Counted from the stretch's first letter, positions 53,671 through 61,293 are shown. The stretch is DNA of 64,000 nucleotides from Kocuria turfanensis (GCF_001580365.1 NZ_CP014480.1:2937981-3001980), one strand, 5' to 3'. The notes: generated by a model from the letters alone, not told the origin. Program-made: numbers and translations.

Positions 53671-54252
53671 CTTCATCCCTCCTGCTGGTGCCCGGACCCG
53701 GGCGGCACCAGGGCCCCGATGAGGAGGACCAGCAGGAGCCCGGAACCCGTCCGCAGGCCCTGCACCTCCCCCTGCACCTTGCCCTGTGCCTTCCCGGGGC
53801 GCTGCCCCCAGCATGGGGCGCCCGAGTGGCGGTCGGGTCGAGCGCACATGGAGATTCGGTCAAGAAACCGGCCGGCCCACCCCGGTCGGCGTCCTCCTGC
53901 TCGTGACCGAGCGGCTCCGGCCCTGCCGGCGGGCACCGCCCTGCGGCCCCGCCGCTCGCACCGGGCGCCGTCGACGCCCCGGGGAGGGTCCCTGGGGCGC
54001 TGGGCGCCCGCGCCGGACGGAACCCCCGGGACCGGCGGCAGACGGGGCCGAGCATGCAGGAGCACCCCGTCCACGGACCGGATGGGGTGCTCCTGCATGC
54101 TCAGATCTGCCCCGGCAAGGGCCCGCCCGTGCGGTCGGACCGGAGAAAGCGGGCGGGTCGCCCGACCCGCTCACGCCGGCCACAGCACCCGGGACGAGGA
54201 CCTGTCGGCGCGGATCGTGCCGGTGCCGTCGATCGGCCCGGCACCGGTCGGC
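53671..54252. other. 580-base non-coding gap between two leftward genes
   Basis: No frame here shows coding bias with a plausible start. The only strong structure is the 19-base inverted repeat at 54050-54102. The rest is unremarkable high-GC sequence that may carry the promoter of the acyltransferase-like gene. Confidence 0.55.
54050..54102 (-). terminator. Perfect 19-base inverted repeat, probable terminator of the repeat-protein gene
   Basis: Arms 54050-54068 and 54084-54102 are exact reverse complements around a 15-base loop. They lie 150 bases downstream of the repeat-protein stop on the transcribed strand. No T run follows, so a Rho-independent role is likely but not certain. Confidence 0.5.
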
Positions 54253-54882
54253 TCACTTCTTGTGGTGGGACGCGTACTCGTCCTTGCCGTCGTCCTTCTT
54301 CTCGCCGTTGTCGTCCTTCTCGCCGTTGTCGTCGGCGTCGTGGTACCAGTGCGTGCCGTCGTGCTTCCAGTTGTGCTCGTGGTCGTACTTCTCGTCGTCG
54401 CTCTTCTCGCCGTTGTCGTCGGCGTCGTGGTACCAGTCCTTGCCGTCGTGCTTCCAGTCGTACTCGTGGACGTACTTCTCGTCCTCTTCGTCGTCCTCTT
54501 CGTCGTCCTTCTTCTCGCCGTTGTCGTCGGCGTCGTGGTACCAGTGCGTGCCGTCGTGCTTCCAGTTGTGCTCGTGGTCGTACTTCTCGTCGTCGCTCTT
54601 CTCGCCGTTGTCGTCGGCGTCGTGGTACCAGTGCTTGCCGTCGTGCTTCCAGTCGTACTCGTGGACGTACTTCTCGTCCTCGGACTCCTCGTCCTTGCCG
54701 TTGTCGTCCTTGCCGTTGTCGTCCTTGTCGTCGTACCAGTAGTGGCCGTCGTGGTGGTTCCCGTGATCGTCCTTGGACCCGTCGTGCGAGCCGTCACCAG
54801 CGAAAGCAGGCGTGGCGAGCGATCCGCCGAGGAGAGCGGTCGCAATGGCCGCGCCGGCAAGGGTTTTACGCAGATCGTCCAT
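54253..54882 (-). CDS. Secreted His/Asp/Glu-rich repeat protein with EF-hand-like loops, novel
   Basis: This 209-residue protein has a short Sec signal peptide (1-28, ending TPAFA). The rest is four 29-residue units in an A-B-A-B order (70-98, 99-127, 135-163, 164-190), each carrying WKHDG, WYHDADDNGE. The loop DxDxNGxxxxxE recurs at 88-99, 117-128 and 153-164, and nearly at 182-193, with acidic residues at EF-hand positions 1, 3, 5 and 12. High His/Asp content suggests binding of Ca2+ or another metal outside the cell. No known family is recognised. ATG 54882 follows a GGGGG RBS. Regulation seems to involve an attenuator in its leader. Confidence 0.75.
   Translation of the reverse strand: MDDLRKTLAGAAIATALLGGSLATPAFAGDGSHDGSKDDHGNHHDGHYWYDDKDDNGKDDNGKDEESEDEKYVHEYDWKHDGKHWYHDADDNGEKSDDEKYDHEHNWKHDGTHWYHDADDNGEKKDDEEDDEEDEKYVHEYDWKHDGKDWYHDADDNGEKSDDEKYDHEHNWKHDGTHWYHDADDNGEKDDNGEKKDDGKDEYASHHKK
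54317..54681. repeat. Recent 195-base in-frame duplication inside the repeat-protein gene
   Basis: The 170 bases at 54317-54486 match 54512-54681 with a single mismatch (about position 54438 versus 54633, changing His to Asp). Sub-repeats of ~87 bases lie within. This marks a very recent or homogenised duplication. Confidence 0.85.
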
Positions 54883-54892
54883 GATGTCCCCC

Positions 54893-54962
54893 AAAAAAGG
54901 GCATGACGAATACACCGTCATGCGTGCGAGAAAGGATGTTTCGAGACCTGTGAGACAGATCT
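54893..54962 (-). promoter_or_regulatory. Candidate transcription attenuator in the leader of the repeat-protein gene
   Basis: On the transcribed strand an 8-base-stem hairpin (GCATGACG/CGTCATGC, 54901-54923) is followed two bases later by six T residues (54893-54898), just before the GGGGG RBS (54888-54892) and ATG 54882. A second hairpin (54944-54962, eight pairs with one G-U) lies upstream. The arrangement fits an intrinsic terminator that would stop RNA before translation unless antagonised. Confidence 0.6.
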
Positions 54963-54984
54963 TCCCTGTGAACTGGGTGGCATC

Positions 54985-55014
54985 ACCGTAAGAAGGTCCT
55001 CGTGCGGGGTTCAA
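54985..55014 (-). promoter_or_regulatory. Predicted promoter of the repeat-protein gene
   Basis: TTGAAC (55009-55014) and TACGGT (54985-54990) are 18 bases apart on the minus strand. Transcription would start near 54978, giving a leader of about 95 bases that includes both hairpins. Confidence 0.55.
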
Positions 55015-55478
55015 GGCTTTCACTAGGGCAAACGATCGTGAAGCGCCGTGCGTCGTGACCCGCCGTCCCGGAGCGGCGCCTGGTCCGCCGTGGCCCGCGC
55101 CGACTCGTGCCCGCGCGGCCGGCGGCCGTTCCTGACCGGTAAGTAGTCCGCGTTTGCGCTGGTCACGGCGTGTTCACACCCGGGGGCGCCCCCCGGTCAC
55201 GGCCGTCGCCGCACCCGACGACGGCGCGCACGAGCCGCCGCCCGTGAGGCGCGGCCCACGCCCGGGGGAGTCCGGAGGCCGTCAGGAACATGACGGTCCG
55301 ATGCACTGTGTGACATGGCGGCTGCGTCCGGGACCGACGACCGGTCCGCCGTGCCGGGTGGAGCCGGTCGACCGCCGGGTCGATCCGGAAGCGGAGCAAC
55401 AGGCCGCGCTCGACCCTCCGGCCGGGGGCGATCGGCCGTTCCGGGAGGCGTCGTGCGGGGGCGACGAGCCGGGAACGC
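55015..55478. other. 460-base gap without a supported gene
   Basis: Overlapping open frames occur on both strands, but none shows a start with RBS or a recognisable protein. Composition is less extreme around 55015-55060 and 55130-55170. I see nothing specific here apart from the tRNA terminator that begins at 55479. Confidence 0.5.
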
Positions 55479-55520
55479 CGAAGGCCGGCTGCTCGGAAAC
55501 CTCCGAACAACCGGCCTTCG
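55479..55520 (-). terminator. Terminator hairpin downstream of tRNA-Leu
   Basis: Ten-base perfect outer arms (55479-55488 and 55511-55520), with further inner pairing, lie 55 bases after the mature 3' end of the tRNA on the minus strand. Confidence 0.7.
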
Positions 55521-55574
55521 ACACCACATCGGGTCTCACGGACAGAACCGTTGGGTTCTGCGGGAAACCTGCGG

Positions 55575-55658
55575 TGCGCGAGGGGGGAGTTGAACCCCCA
55601 CGCCCTCTCGGGCACACGGACCTGAACCGTGCGCGTCTGCCTATTCCGCCACTCGCGC
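55575..55658 (-). tRNA. tRNA-Leu (anticodon CAG)
   Basis: This 84-base tRNA pairs GCGCGAG (55652-55658, minus strand reading) with CTCGCGC at its 3' side and has discriminator A. The anticodon stem CACGG/CCGTG frames a seven-base loop TTCAGGT, so the anticodon is CAG and reads CUG. A long variable arm (GCCCGAGAGGGC) marks a class II tRNA, and GGTTCAA is the T-loop. The 3' CCA is only partly encoded. A promoter-like TTGGCC/TAGGAT is at 55701-55730. Only one tRNA is present, with no operon partner. Confidence 0.97.
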
Positions 55659-55806
55659 TCGTCGACCCCCGGCGGCGGACCGCCGTGAGCAACGACGACA
55701 ATCCTACCCACACTTCCCCCGGTTGGCCAATCGTGCCGTGAGCCCCGGTCGGTAGGCTGGGACCGTCCTCCAGGAGGGGGCGCCGGCGCCGAGCAGGGGA
55801 GTGCAC

Positions 55807-56664
55807 ATGCAGCCCGATCACCAGCAGACCGAGGACAAGCGCAAGGAGCTGGGTCGCAGCGACGAGCCGGTCGAGGACGAGCTCGTCGAGGAGTTCGAGA
55901 ACACCGTCGCGGAGGGCGCGGACCGGCTCAACCGGACCTGGCGGGCGCTCGTGATCACGGGCCTGTTCGGCGGCATCGACGTGGGCCTGGGCATCATGGC
56001 GATGCTCGCGGTCAAGGAGGCGACGGGCTCCGACCTGCTGGCCGGCATGGCGTTCGGGATCGGACTGTTCGCGCTGCGGCTGGCGCACTCCGAGCTGTTC
56101 ACCGAGGACTTCCTGATCCCCATCAACGCGGTGGTCGCCAAGCACGGCACCTGGCTGCAGCTGGTCCGCCTGTGGACCGTGACCCTGGTGGCCAACCTCG
56201 CCGGCGGATGGCTGTTCATGTGGGTGGTGGGGGCGGCCTTCCCACAGTTCGAGCAGCTTCTGCTCGAGACCTCGGTGAAGTACATGGAGGGCGGTCTCAC
56301 GCTGGAGACGGCCGCGCTGGCGATCCTCGCCGGCAGCACGATCACGCTGAGCACCCGGATGAGCCAGGGCACCTCCAACGACGTCGTCACCGCGCTGATC
56401 TCCCTGATCAGCGGTCTGCTGGTCGTGGGACTGGGCATGCTCCACGGCGCCCTGAACTCCATCGTCATCTTCGGCGCCATGCACATGGGCGCGGCGATCT
56501 CCTACACGGACTGGTTCCTGTGGTTCCTGTGGGTCATTCCGCTGAACATGGTCGGCGGGCTGGCCATCATCACCCTGCCGCGACTGATCCGCACCCTCGA
56601 GCTGATCAAGAAGGAGCGCGCCAAGCAGGGCGAGAAGCTGGCGGCACAGGGCCTGGCGGGCTGA
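55807..56664 (+). CDS. Formate/nitrite transporter (FNT) family protein, YfdC-like
   Basis: This 285-residue pentameric-channel-type protein has a highly acidic N-terminal tail (~1-45), then six hydrophobic segments. Family features are GGIDVGLGIMAMLAV, LRLAHSELFTEDFLIPINAV, NLAGGWLF and SQGTSNDVVTALISLISGL. YfdC-type members are related to FocA/NirC but their substrate is uncertain. ATG 55807 is preferred over GTG 55801 because GGGGAG (55796-55801) is then five bases away. Downstream gene converges with only four bases between. Confidence 0.88.
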   Translation: MQPDHQQTEDKRKELGRSDEPVEDELVEEFENTVAEGADRLNRTWRALVITGLFGGIDVGLGIMAMLAVKEATGSDLLAGMAFGIGLFALRLAHSELFTEDFLIPINAVVAKHGTWLQLVRLWTVTLVANLAGGWLFMWVVGAAFPQFEQLLLETSVKYMEGGLTLETAALAILAGSTITLSTRMSQGTSNDVVTALISLISGLLVVGLGMLHGALNSIVIFGAMHMGAAISYTDWFLWFLWVIPLNMVGGLAIITLPRLIRTLELIKKERAKQGEKLAAQGLAG

Positions 56665-56668
56665 CGGT

Positions 56669-57451
56669 TCAGGCGACCACCAGCCCGGTCGCCAGGGCGA
56701 AGGCGCCCCACAGGCCCGTGAGGGCGAAGAGCGTGATCGGGGCGAGCAGCGCGAGCTCCGCGGCCGACCCGGCGTTGCCGATCAGCGGCACGGTGAGGAA
56801 CGACCGGTTCTTGTACACGGCGCGCGGCAGGGGCAGCGGCATCCGCAGCGGGTAGAGCAGGTGGATCCCGCGCGTGGTCACGAGGTCCCCCGCCAGGTGG
56901 GCCACCACGCCCGTGCCCACCGCGGCGGCGAACCACCACTCGTGGGCGGGCGGGTACAGGCCCACGACGACGCCCAGTCCGATCCCCACGACCCAGTTGA
57001 GCTTCGCCACCCGCTCCGGCACGAAGGCGAGCACCTGCACGGCGAACGCGATGAGCAGCACGGACATGACCGCCGCCAGCGGCCAGACCCGGCCCAGGTC
57101 CCCGACGGGGATGCCGATCTTCTGCGCGGCCGCCGCCAGACCGGTGAACGCCAGCACCCCCAGCACCGAGTGGGTGCCGCGGCGGTGCCCGCCCGAGAGC
57201 CGGCAGATCCCGCGGGACAGCCACGTGGACAGGGGCCGCAGGGACCGGGCCACGGTGCCGCCCGGATGGTCCAGGTCCGGCAGCAGCGCCGCGCCGGCGG
57301 TGACCAGGGCGCCGGTGAGCACCCCGGCGTCGCCGACGTCCAGCAGCCCCCACCCGATCGGCATGCTGAGGTCCTGCAGGTGCAGCTGGTAGTCGGCGGT
57401 CAGTGCCACCCATGCGGCTGCCCCGCAGGCCGCATGGCTCGGTCCCATCAT
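56669..57451 (-). CDS. Metal-dependent hydrolase of the YdjM/DUF457 membrane family
   Basis: This 260-residue inner-membrane protein with several helices has the family signatures GPSHAACGAAA, ALLPDLDHPGGT (metal-binding Asp/His), GHRRGTHSVLG and HLAGDLVTTRG. The invariant His/Asp residues suggest a metal site in the membrane, as in LexA-regulated YdjM of E. coli. ATG 57451 has AGGAGG 11 bases upstream. A second ATG at 57448 is also possible. A DtxR/IdeR-like box and a -10 lie immediately upstream, so iron control is possible. Confidence 0.85.
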   Translation of the reverse strand: MMGPSHAACGAAAWVALTADYQLHLQDLSMPIGWGLLDVGDAGVLTGALVTAGAALLPDLDHPGGTVARSLRPLSTWLSRGICRLSGGHRRGTHSVLGVLAFTGLAAAAQKIGIPVGDLGRVWPLAAVMSVLLIAFAVQVLAFVPERVAKLNWVVGIGLGVVVGLYPPAHEWWFAAAVGTGVVAHLAGDLVTTRGIHLLYPLRMPLPLPRAVYKNRSFLTVPLIGNAGSAAELALLAPITLFALTGLWGAFALATGLVVA

Positions 57452-57484
57452 GGAAGTGATGTCCTCCTCGGATTCCCGGTGCGG

Positions 57485-57503
57485 TTAGGTCAGGCCGACC
57501 TCA
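57485..57503. promoter_or_regulatory. DtxR/IdeR-type iron box
   Basis: The 19-base sequence matches the DtxR consensus TTAGGTTAGGCTAACCTAA at 15 of 19 positions, keeping both TTAGGT and ACCT arms. It lies between a minus-strand -10 (TAGTGT at 57513-57518) and the YdjM-type start. Occupancy would block that transcript and possibly the divergent hydrolase promoter. Confidence 0.65.
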
Positions 57504-57632
57504 CCTGCGGAAACACTAGAGGGCGGGCCGGACAGCACAGTGCCGGCCGCTGCGCGGCGAGCGCCCGGCGACACCGGGACCGCCGGGTCCGTAGGCTGAC
57601 GGCCAGGACTCCGCCGACGGAAGGACAGTGCC

Positions 57633-58388
57633 GTGCTCCGCTTCACCCGCTCCGGTTCGGGGGCGTCCACCGTGCTGCTGCTCCCGGGGCTGCTGTGCAC
57701 CCAGCAGCTCTGGGGCCGGGCCCGGCCGCTGCTCGAGGCCTTCCACGACGTCCTCACGGTGGACCTGCCGGGGGTCGGCGGCAGCCTCCCGGAGGGCCCC
57801 GCGGACCTCGCCGCGTACGCGGACCGGGTGTGCGAGGTGCTCGACGCCGAGGAGATCGAGCGCTGCGTGTGGGTGGGGCACTCACTGGGCGGCTACGTGC
57901 TGGCCGCGGCCCTGGAGCGTCACGCCGCGCGGATCAGCCACGCGGTCCTGGCCTACAGCACCACCGCGGCCGACGACGCGGGGGCACGGGCCGGCCGGGA
58001 CAAGGGGATCGCCGCCGTGCGGGAGCAGGGCGTGGGGGCCTACGCGCGCCGGCAGATGCCCCGGACGTTCCGGGAGGACGCCCGCCGGGAGGACGTGGAG
58101 GCCGCGATCCGGCAGGCCCAGGACTGGCCGGAGGCCGCCGTGGTCCGTGCGCTCGAGGCCATGCGGGACCGCCCCGACCGGACACCGCTGCTCCTGGAGC
58201 ACTCCGAGCTGCCGGTGCTGCTCGTCCAGGGGGACGACGACCCCGCGATCGGCGCCCTCGACCCGCAGGAGCGCCACGTCACCCGCATCGTCACGGACAC
58301 CGCCCACATGGGTGTGCTCACCGACCCGCACACCTTCGCGGGCATCGTCCACGGCTGGGTGGCCGACGAGATCGAGCGCTCCGCCTGA
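57633..58388 (+). CDS. alpha/beta-fold hydrolase
   Basis: This 251-residue enzyme shows the oxyanion strand VLLLPGLLCTQQLW, the nucleophile elbow VGHSLGGYVLAA (Ser), an acid in QGDDDPAIG and a base in DTAHMGVLTDP (His). The length is typical of homoserine-lactonase and esterase-like members. GTG 57633 has GAAGGAC upstream. It faces away from the YdjM-type gene, sharing a 181-base intergenic region with the iron box. Substrate unknown. Confidence 0.85.
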   Translation: MLRFTRSGSGASTVLLLPGLLCTQQLWGRARPLLEAFHDVLTVDLPGVGGSLPEGPADLAAYADRVCEVLDAEEIERCVWVGHSLGGYVLAAALERHAARISHAVLAYSTTAADDAGARAGRDKGIAAVREQGVGAYARRQMPRTFREDARREDVEAAIRQAQDWPEAAVVRALEAMRDRPDRTPLLLEHSELPVLLVQGDDDPAIGALDPQERHVTRIVTDTAHMGVLTDPHTFAGIVHGWVADEIERSA

Positions 58389-58398
58389 CCGGTCCGCG

Positions 58399-58686
58399 TC
58401 AGGGCGCGGTCCGGGGCCGCCACCCCGCGGAGTCCACCTCGACGACGGCCGGCGCCCGCCCGCCGACGCCCCGCCGCCGCAGCGCCTCCTCGATCTCACC
58501 GGCAGGGGCGGCGACCACGAACGTCTCCCCGCGGAACAGGTCGGCCGAGTCCTCCACGAGCGCCGTCAGCTCCGCCTCGTCGCGGGCCGTGAACCGCTCG
58601 GCCACCCGCAGGCGGGCCGTCCACGGCGGGGGAGGGGCGGCGTCGTCGAGAAGGACGGCGGTGGCCGGGCACTGCAGGTCGGTCAT
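58399..58686 (-). CDS. Small protein of unknown function
   Basis: This 95-residue soluble protein starts MTDLQCPATAVLLDD and ends with mixed alpha/beta-like sequence (FVVAAPAGEIEEALRRRG). No known motif is seen. It is divergent from the 58732 gene with 45 bases between. AAGACT ends six bases before the ATG, and GGAGGA lies a little further upstream. Confidence 0.55.
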   Translation of the reverse strand: MTDLQCPATAVLLDDAAPPPPWTARLRVAERFTARDEAELTALVEDSADLFRGETFVVAAPAGEIEEALRRRGVGGRAPAVVEVDSAGWRPRTAP

Positions 58687-58731
58687 GGCCCCAGTCTTCC
58701 TCCCGGGCGGCGGCGGGGGAAGAATGGGACC

Positions 58732-58983
58732 ATGGCCGACCCCGTGGACCCCATCACCGTCGCCGCCGCCCGGGCCCGCCTGGCCGCGGACGCGCACCGC
58801 GGCGTGGAGAGCGAGGCCTGGATCGCCGGGATCGCCGAGTCCGGCGGGCCGCACCGTCCGGGGGCGCCGAGGACCTCCGCGGCGGACGTCCTCTCCGGCC
58901 GCGACGACGCCCACACGGTCTCCTCCGACAGCGACCGACGCTCCGTCGAGTGGACCCGCGACCTCGCCGACCGCGGCGGCTGA
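58732..58983 (+). CDS. Small polar protein of unknown function
   Basis: This 83-residue, Asp/Arg/Ser-rich protein is probably largely disordered after an N-terminal helix (AAARARLAADAHRG). No domain is recognised. AAGAAT ends six bases before the ATG, which fits a leaderless start, and no RBS is visible. Coding status rests on codon bias and the clean frame. Confidence 0.5.
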   Translation: MADPVDPITVAAARARLAADAHRGVESEAWIAGIAESGGPHRPGAPRTSAADVLSGRDDAHTVSSDSDRRSVEWTRDLADRGG

Positions 58984-59001
58984 GCCGGCCGGCGTCCCGG
59001 C

Positions 59002-59667
59002 TCAGCTCCGGGACTTCGGCCGCCAGGGCAGCTGCTGGTCGCAGCCGGGGGTGAGCCAGGCCTTGGCGAAACCGCCGGACTGGTAGGCGAACTCCCGCAG
59101 CAGGCCCCGCGGCACCTGCGGGTAGTCGAAGGAGAGCACGTCCAGCTCGCCGGCGTAGCAGCGCTCGAGGATCAGCCGGGACCGGCCGACGTGCTGGCGG
59201 TAGGTGAGCGCGCTGACGTGGTCCCAGCCCCGCTGCTCGCTGAGCTCCCGCAGCCGCAGGGCCTCGCCCTGGGTGGTGGACGGGTCCGGCCGGAAGCAGA
59301 TCACCTCGTAGGCCGGCTCCGCCGCGCAGACCTGCTGGGCCCGCGGGTAGTGGACGCGTCCGGAGCCGTCGCCGAGGTCCCCGGCGCCGGGGACGGCGAT
59401 CACGAGCACCGGCGCCACCCCGGCGTCCATGAGCCGCTGCGCCTCCGCCATGCGGGTCCGGTCCGGGGGACCGAGGACGAACAGGGCGTCCGACCGGGAC
59501 GGCTGGTCCGTGCGCGGGTGCTGGAGCACGGCCCAGCACGCCAGCAGCCAGGCCAGCGCCAGGGCCAGCAGCGAGGCGGCGGCCCACGTCACCCACCGCG
59601 CCGGACGTCGCGGTGCCGACCGTGTCGATTGCCGCGTCCGGCGGGCAGCGCGGGAGCGTCCGGTCAT
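59002..59667 (-). CDS. YdcF/DUF218 family membrane-anchored protein
   Basis: This 221-residue protein has an Arg-rich N-terminus and one transmembrane helix (~22-42, VTWAAASLLALALAWLLACW). A DUF218 domain follows with DALFVLGPPDRTRM, AGVAPVLVIAVPG, STTQGEALRL and RQHVGRSRLIL. These enzymes are Rossmann-like and some act on nucleotides or lipid-linked intermediates. The start ATG 59667 has AAGGAG eight bases upstream. Confidence 0.83.
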   Translation of the reverse strand: MTGRSRAARRTRQSTRSAPRRPARWVTWAAASLLALALAWLLACWAVLQHPRTDQPSRSDALFVLGPPDRTRMAEAQRLMDAGVAPVLVIAVPGAGDLGDGSGRVHYPRAQQVCAAEPAYEVICFRPDPSTTQGEALRLRELSEQRGWDHVSALTYRQHVGRSRLILERCYAGELDVLSFDYPQVPRGLLREFAYQSGGFAKAWLTPGCDQQLPWRPKSRS

Positions 59668-59856
59668 TCCGCTGCTCCTTGCCGCTCGTCGGGAGGACCC
59701 GGGGTCCGCGCCCATTCTGGCACCCCGGCCCCTGTCGCCGCGGGGCGCGTCCGGCCCGGCCGGGCCCGGGGCCTACGATGGGGACGCCCGTGGGCGGCGG
59801 CCGCGGCCGGTCCGTCCGCCGGACCCCGGGCCCGAACGACCGAGGAGGACGACCGC

Positions 59857-60330
59857 ATGACGGTGACGCAGGAGACGGGGGTGCTGTGCCGGGTGCCCAT
59901 GCGCTGGGGCGACATGGACCCGTACGGCCACGTGAACAACGTCGAGGTCGTGCGGCTGCTGGAGGAGGCGCGGATCGCGGCGCTCGGCGTGCCCGTGGGC
60001 ACCGGTCACGAGGTGGAGGCCCCGCTCATCCCGTTCTTCTCCGCGCTCCCCGCCGGCACCCAGGCGCTGATCACCGAGAACCGGATCAAGTACCTGCGCT
60101 CCCTCGAGTACCGCAACACCCCGGTGGAGGTGCGCGTGTGGGTCGTCTCGGCCCGCGGCGGAGCACTCACCCTGGGTTTCGAGATCACGGACGTGGTGAG
60201 CCGCCGGGCGTGCGTGCGCGCCGAGACCCAGCTCGCGTTCTTCGTGCCCGCCACCGGAACGGTCCTGCGGATCACCCCGGAGCAGCAGGAGGTCCTCGCC
60301 CCCTACTCCGGTCCGCCCCTGTTCCGCTGA
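59857..60330 (+). CDS. Acyl-CoA thioesterase, hot-dog fold (4HBT)
   Basis: This 157-residue hot-dog enzyme hydrolyses acyl-CoA thioesters. The active-site motif RWGDMDPYGHVNNV (Asp in WGDMD) at residues ~17-30 is characteristic of the YbgC/4-hydroxybenzoyl-CoA thioesterase type. The conserved helix VVRLLEEARIAALG follows. ATG 59857 has AGGAGG upstream, and a possible -10 TACGAT is at 59774-59779. The acyl substrate is unknown. Confidence 0.9.
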   Translation: MTVTQETGVLCRVPMRWGDMDPYGHVNNVEVVRLLEEARIAALGVPVGTGHEVEAPLIPFFSALPAGTQALITENRIKYLRSLEYRNTPVEVRVWVVSARGGALTLGFEITDVVSRRACVRAETQLAFFVPATGTVLRITPEQQEVLAPYSGPPLFR

Positions 60331-60336
60331 CCGGGC

Positions 60337-61293
60337 TCAGGGCACCGGGTTGCCGCGCGCCGCGGTGAGCAGGGCGTACCAGTCCTCGTGGCCGAGCCGG
60401 GGCGTCAGCGCCTCCGCCTCGGCGCACGCGGCGATCCGGCGCGGGTCGGTGGTGCCCAGGACCGGGCGGATGCCGCCGGGGTGGCGCATCAGCCACGCGA
60501 GGACCACCGCCTCCCCGGACACCCCGTGCGCGGCGGCGATCCGGTGCACCGTCCCGGCCGTGGCCGCGGCGTGCTGGTCCTCCGGCGGGATGGGCGCCCC
60601 GGTGTACAGGCCCCGGGCCAGGGCGCCCCACGCCTGCACCTCGATGCCGTCGGCCGCGCAGTACTCCAGGATCCCCTCCGGGAACGAGTGCTCGGCGCCC
60701 TCGGGGTGGTTGGCGAGGATCTGCTGCTCCACGAAGCCGCGGTGGCGCAGGCTCAGCTCGAGCTGCAGGGCCGTCACCGGCGTGGTGAGCAGCTGCTGGT
60801 AGAGGGCCACCTGGCGGGTCGACATGTTGGACAGGCCCACCGAGCGGATGAGCCCTTCCTTGCGGAGCTCGTCCAGGGCATCCGCCACCTCGTGGGGGTC
60901 GGCGAGGGGATCGGGGCGGTGCAGCATGAACCGCTCCACCGAGTCCACGCGGAGCCGGCGCAGGGAGCCCTCCAGCCCGGCGCGGATCGTGTCCCGGTCC
61001 AGCCGGTAGTGGGCCGGGGCGCCGGGAGCGGCGGTGTTGCCGGGCAGGCGCACCCCGCACTTGGTCTGCAGCCGCACCCGGCCCGCCAGCGCCGGGTCCT
61101 CGGCCAGGAGCTCCCCGAAGACCGCCTCGGACTTGCCGTGGGCGTAGATGTCGGCGTGGTCGAAGTCGGTGATGCCGGCGTCGAGGGCCGCGTGCACCGC
61201 CGCCCGGGCGCGGTCCACGGTGGCGGTGTCGTGCGGGACGTCGTCCCACGAGCCCCCGATGGTCATGCACCCGTAGATCAGGCGTGAGCTCAC
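60337..61293 (-). CDS. Aldo/keto reductase (YdhF-like)
   Basis: This 318-residue NADPH-dependent TIM-barrel oxidoreductase carries the AKR catalytic Asp and Tyr in TDFDHADIYAHGKSE. A Lys in RLQTKCGV and a His in FMLHRPDPL complete the tetrad. The end has the cofactor motif RPVLGTTDPRRI. This is the YdhF subgroup. GTG 61293 overlaps the upstream TPR gene stop as GTGA, so the two are coupled. Confidence 0.92.
   Translation of the reverse strand: MSSRLIYGCMTIGGSWDDVPHDTATVDRARAAVHAALDAGITDFDHADIYAHGKSEAVFGELLAEDPALAGRVRLQTKCGVRLPGNTAAPGAPAHYRLDRDTIRAGLEGSLRRLRVDSVERFMLHRPDPLADPHEVADALDELRKEGLIRSVGLSNMSTRQVALYQQLLTTPVTALQLELSLRHRGFVEQQILANHPEGAEHSFPEGILEYCAADGIEVQAWGALARGLYTGAPIPPEDQHAAATAGTVHRIAAAHGVSGEAVVLAWLMRHPGGIRPVLGTTDPRRIAACAEAEALTPRLGHEDWYALLTAARGNPVP

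Noticed and set aside
54171..54860. A Thr/Arg-rich frame over the repeat-protein gene.
   Set aside because: It is a shifted reading of the same repeats with no start signal and no signal peptide. The chosen frame has both.
55575..55658. tRNA-Leu as an integration site for a genomic island.
   Set aside because: No integrase gene, no repeated tRNA 3' end, and no change in composition on either side apart from the repeat-protein locus.
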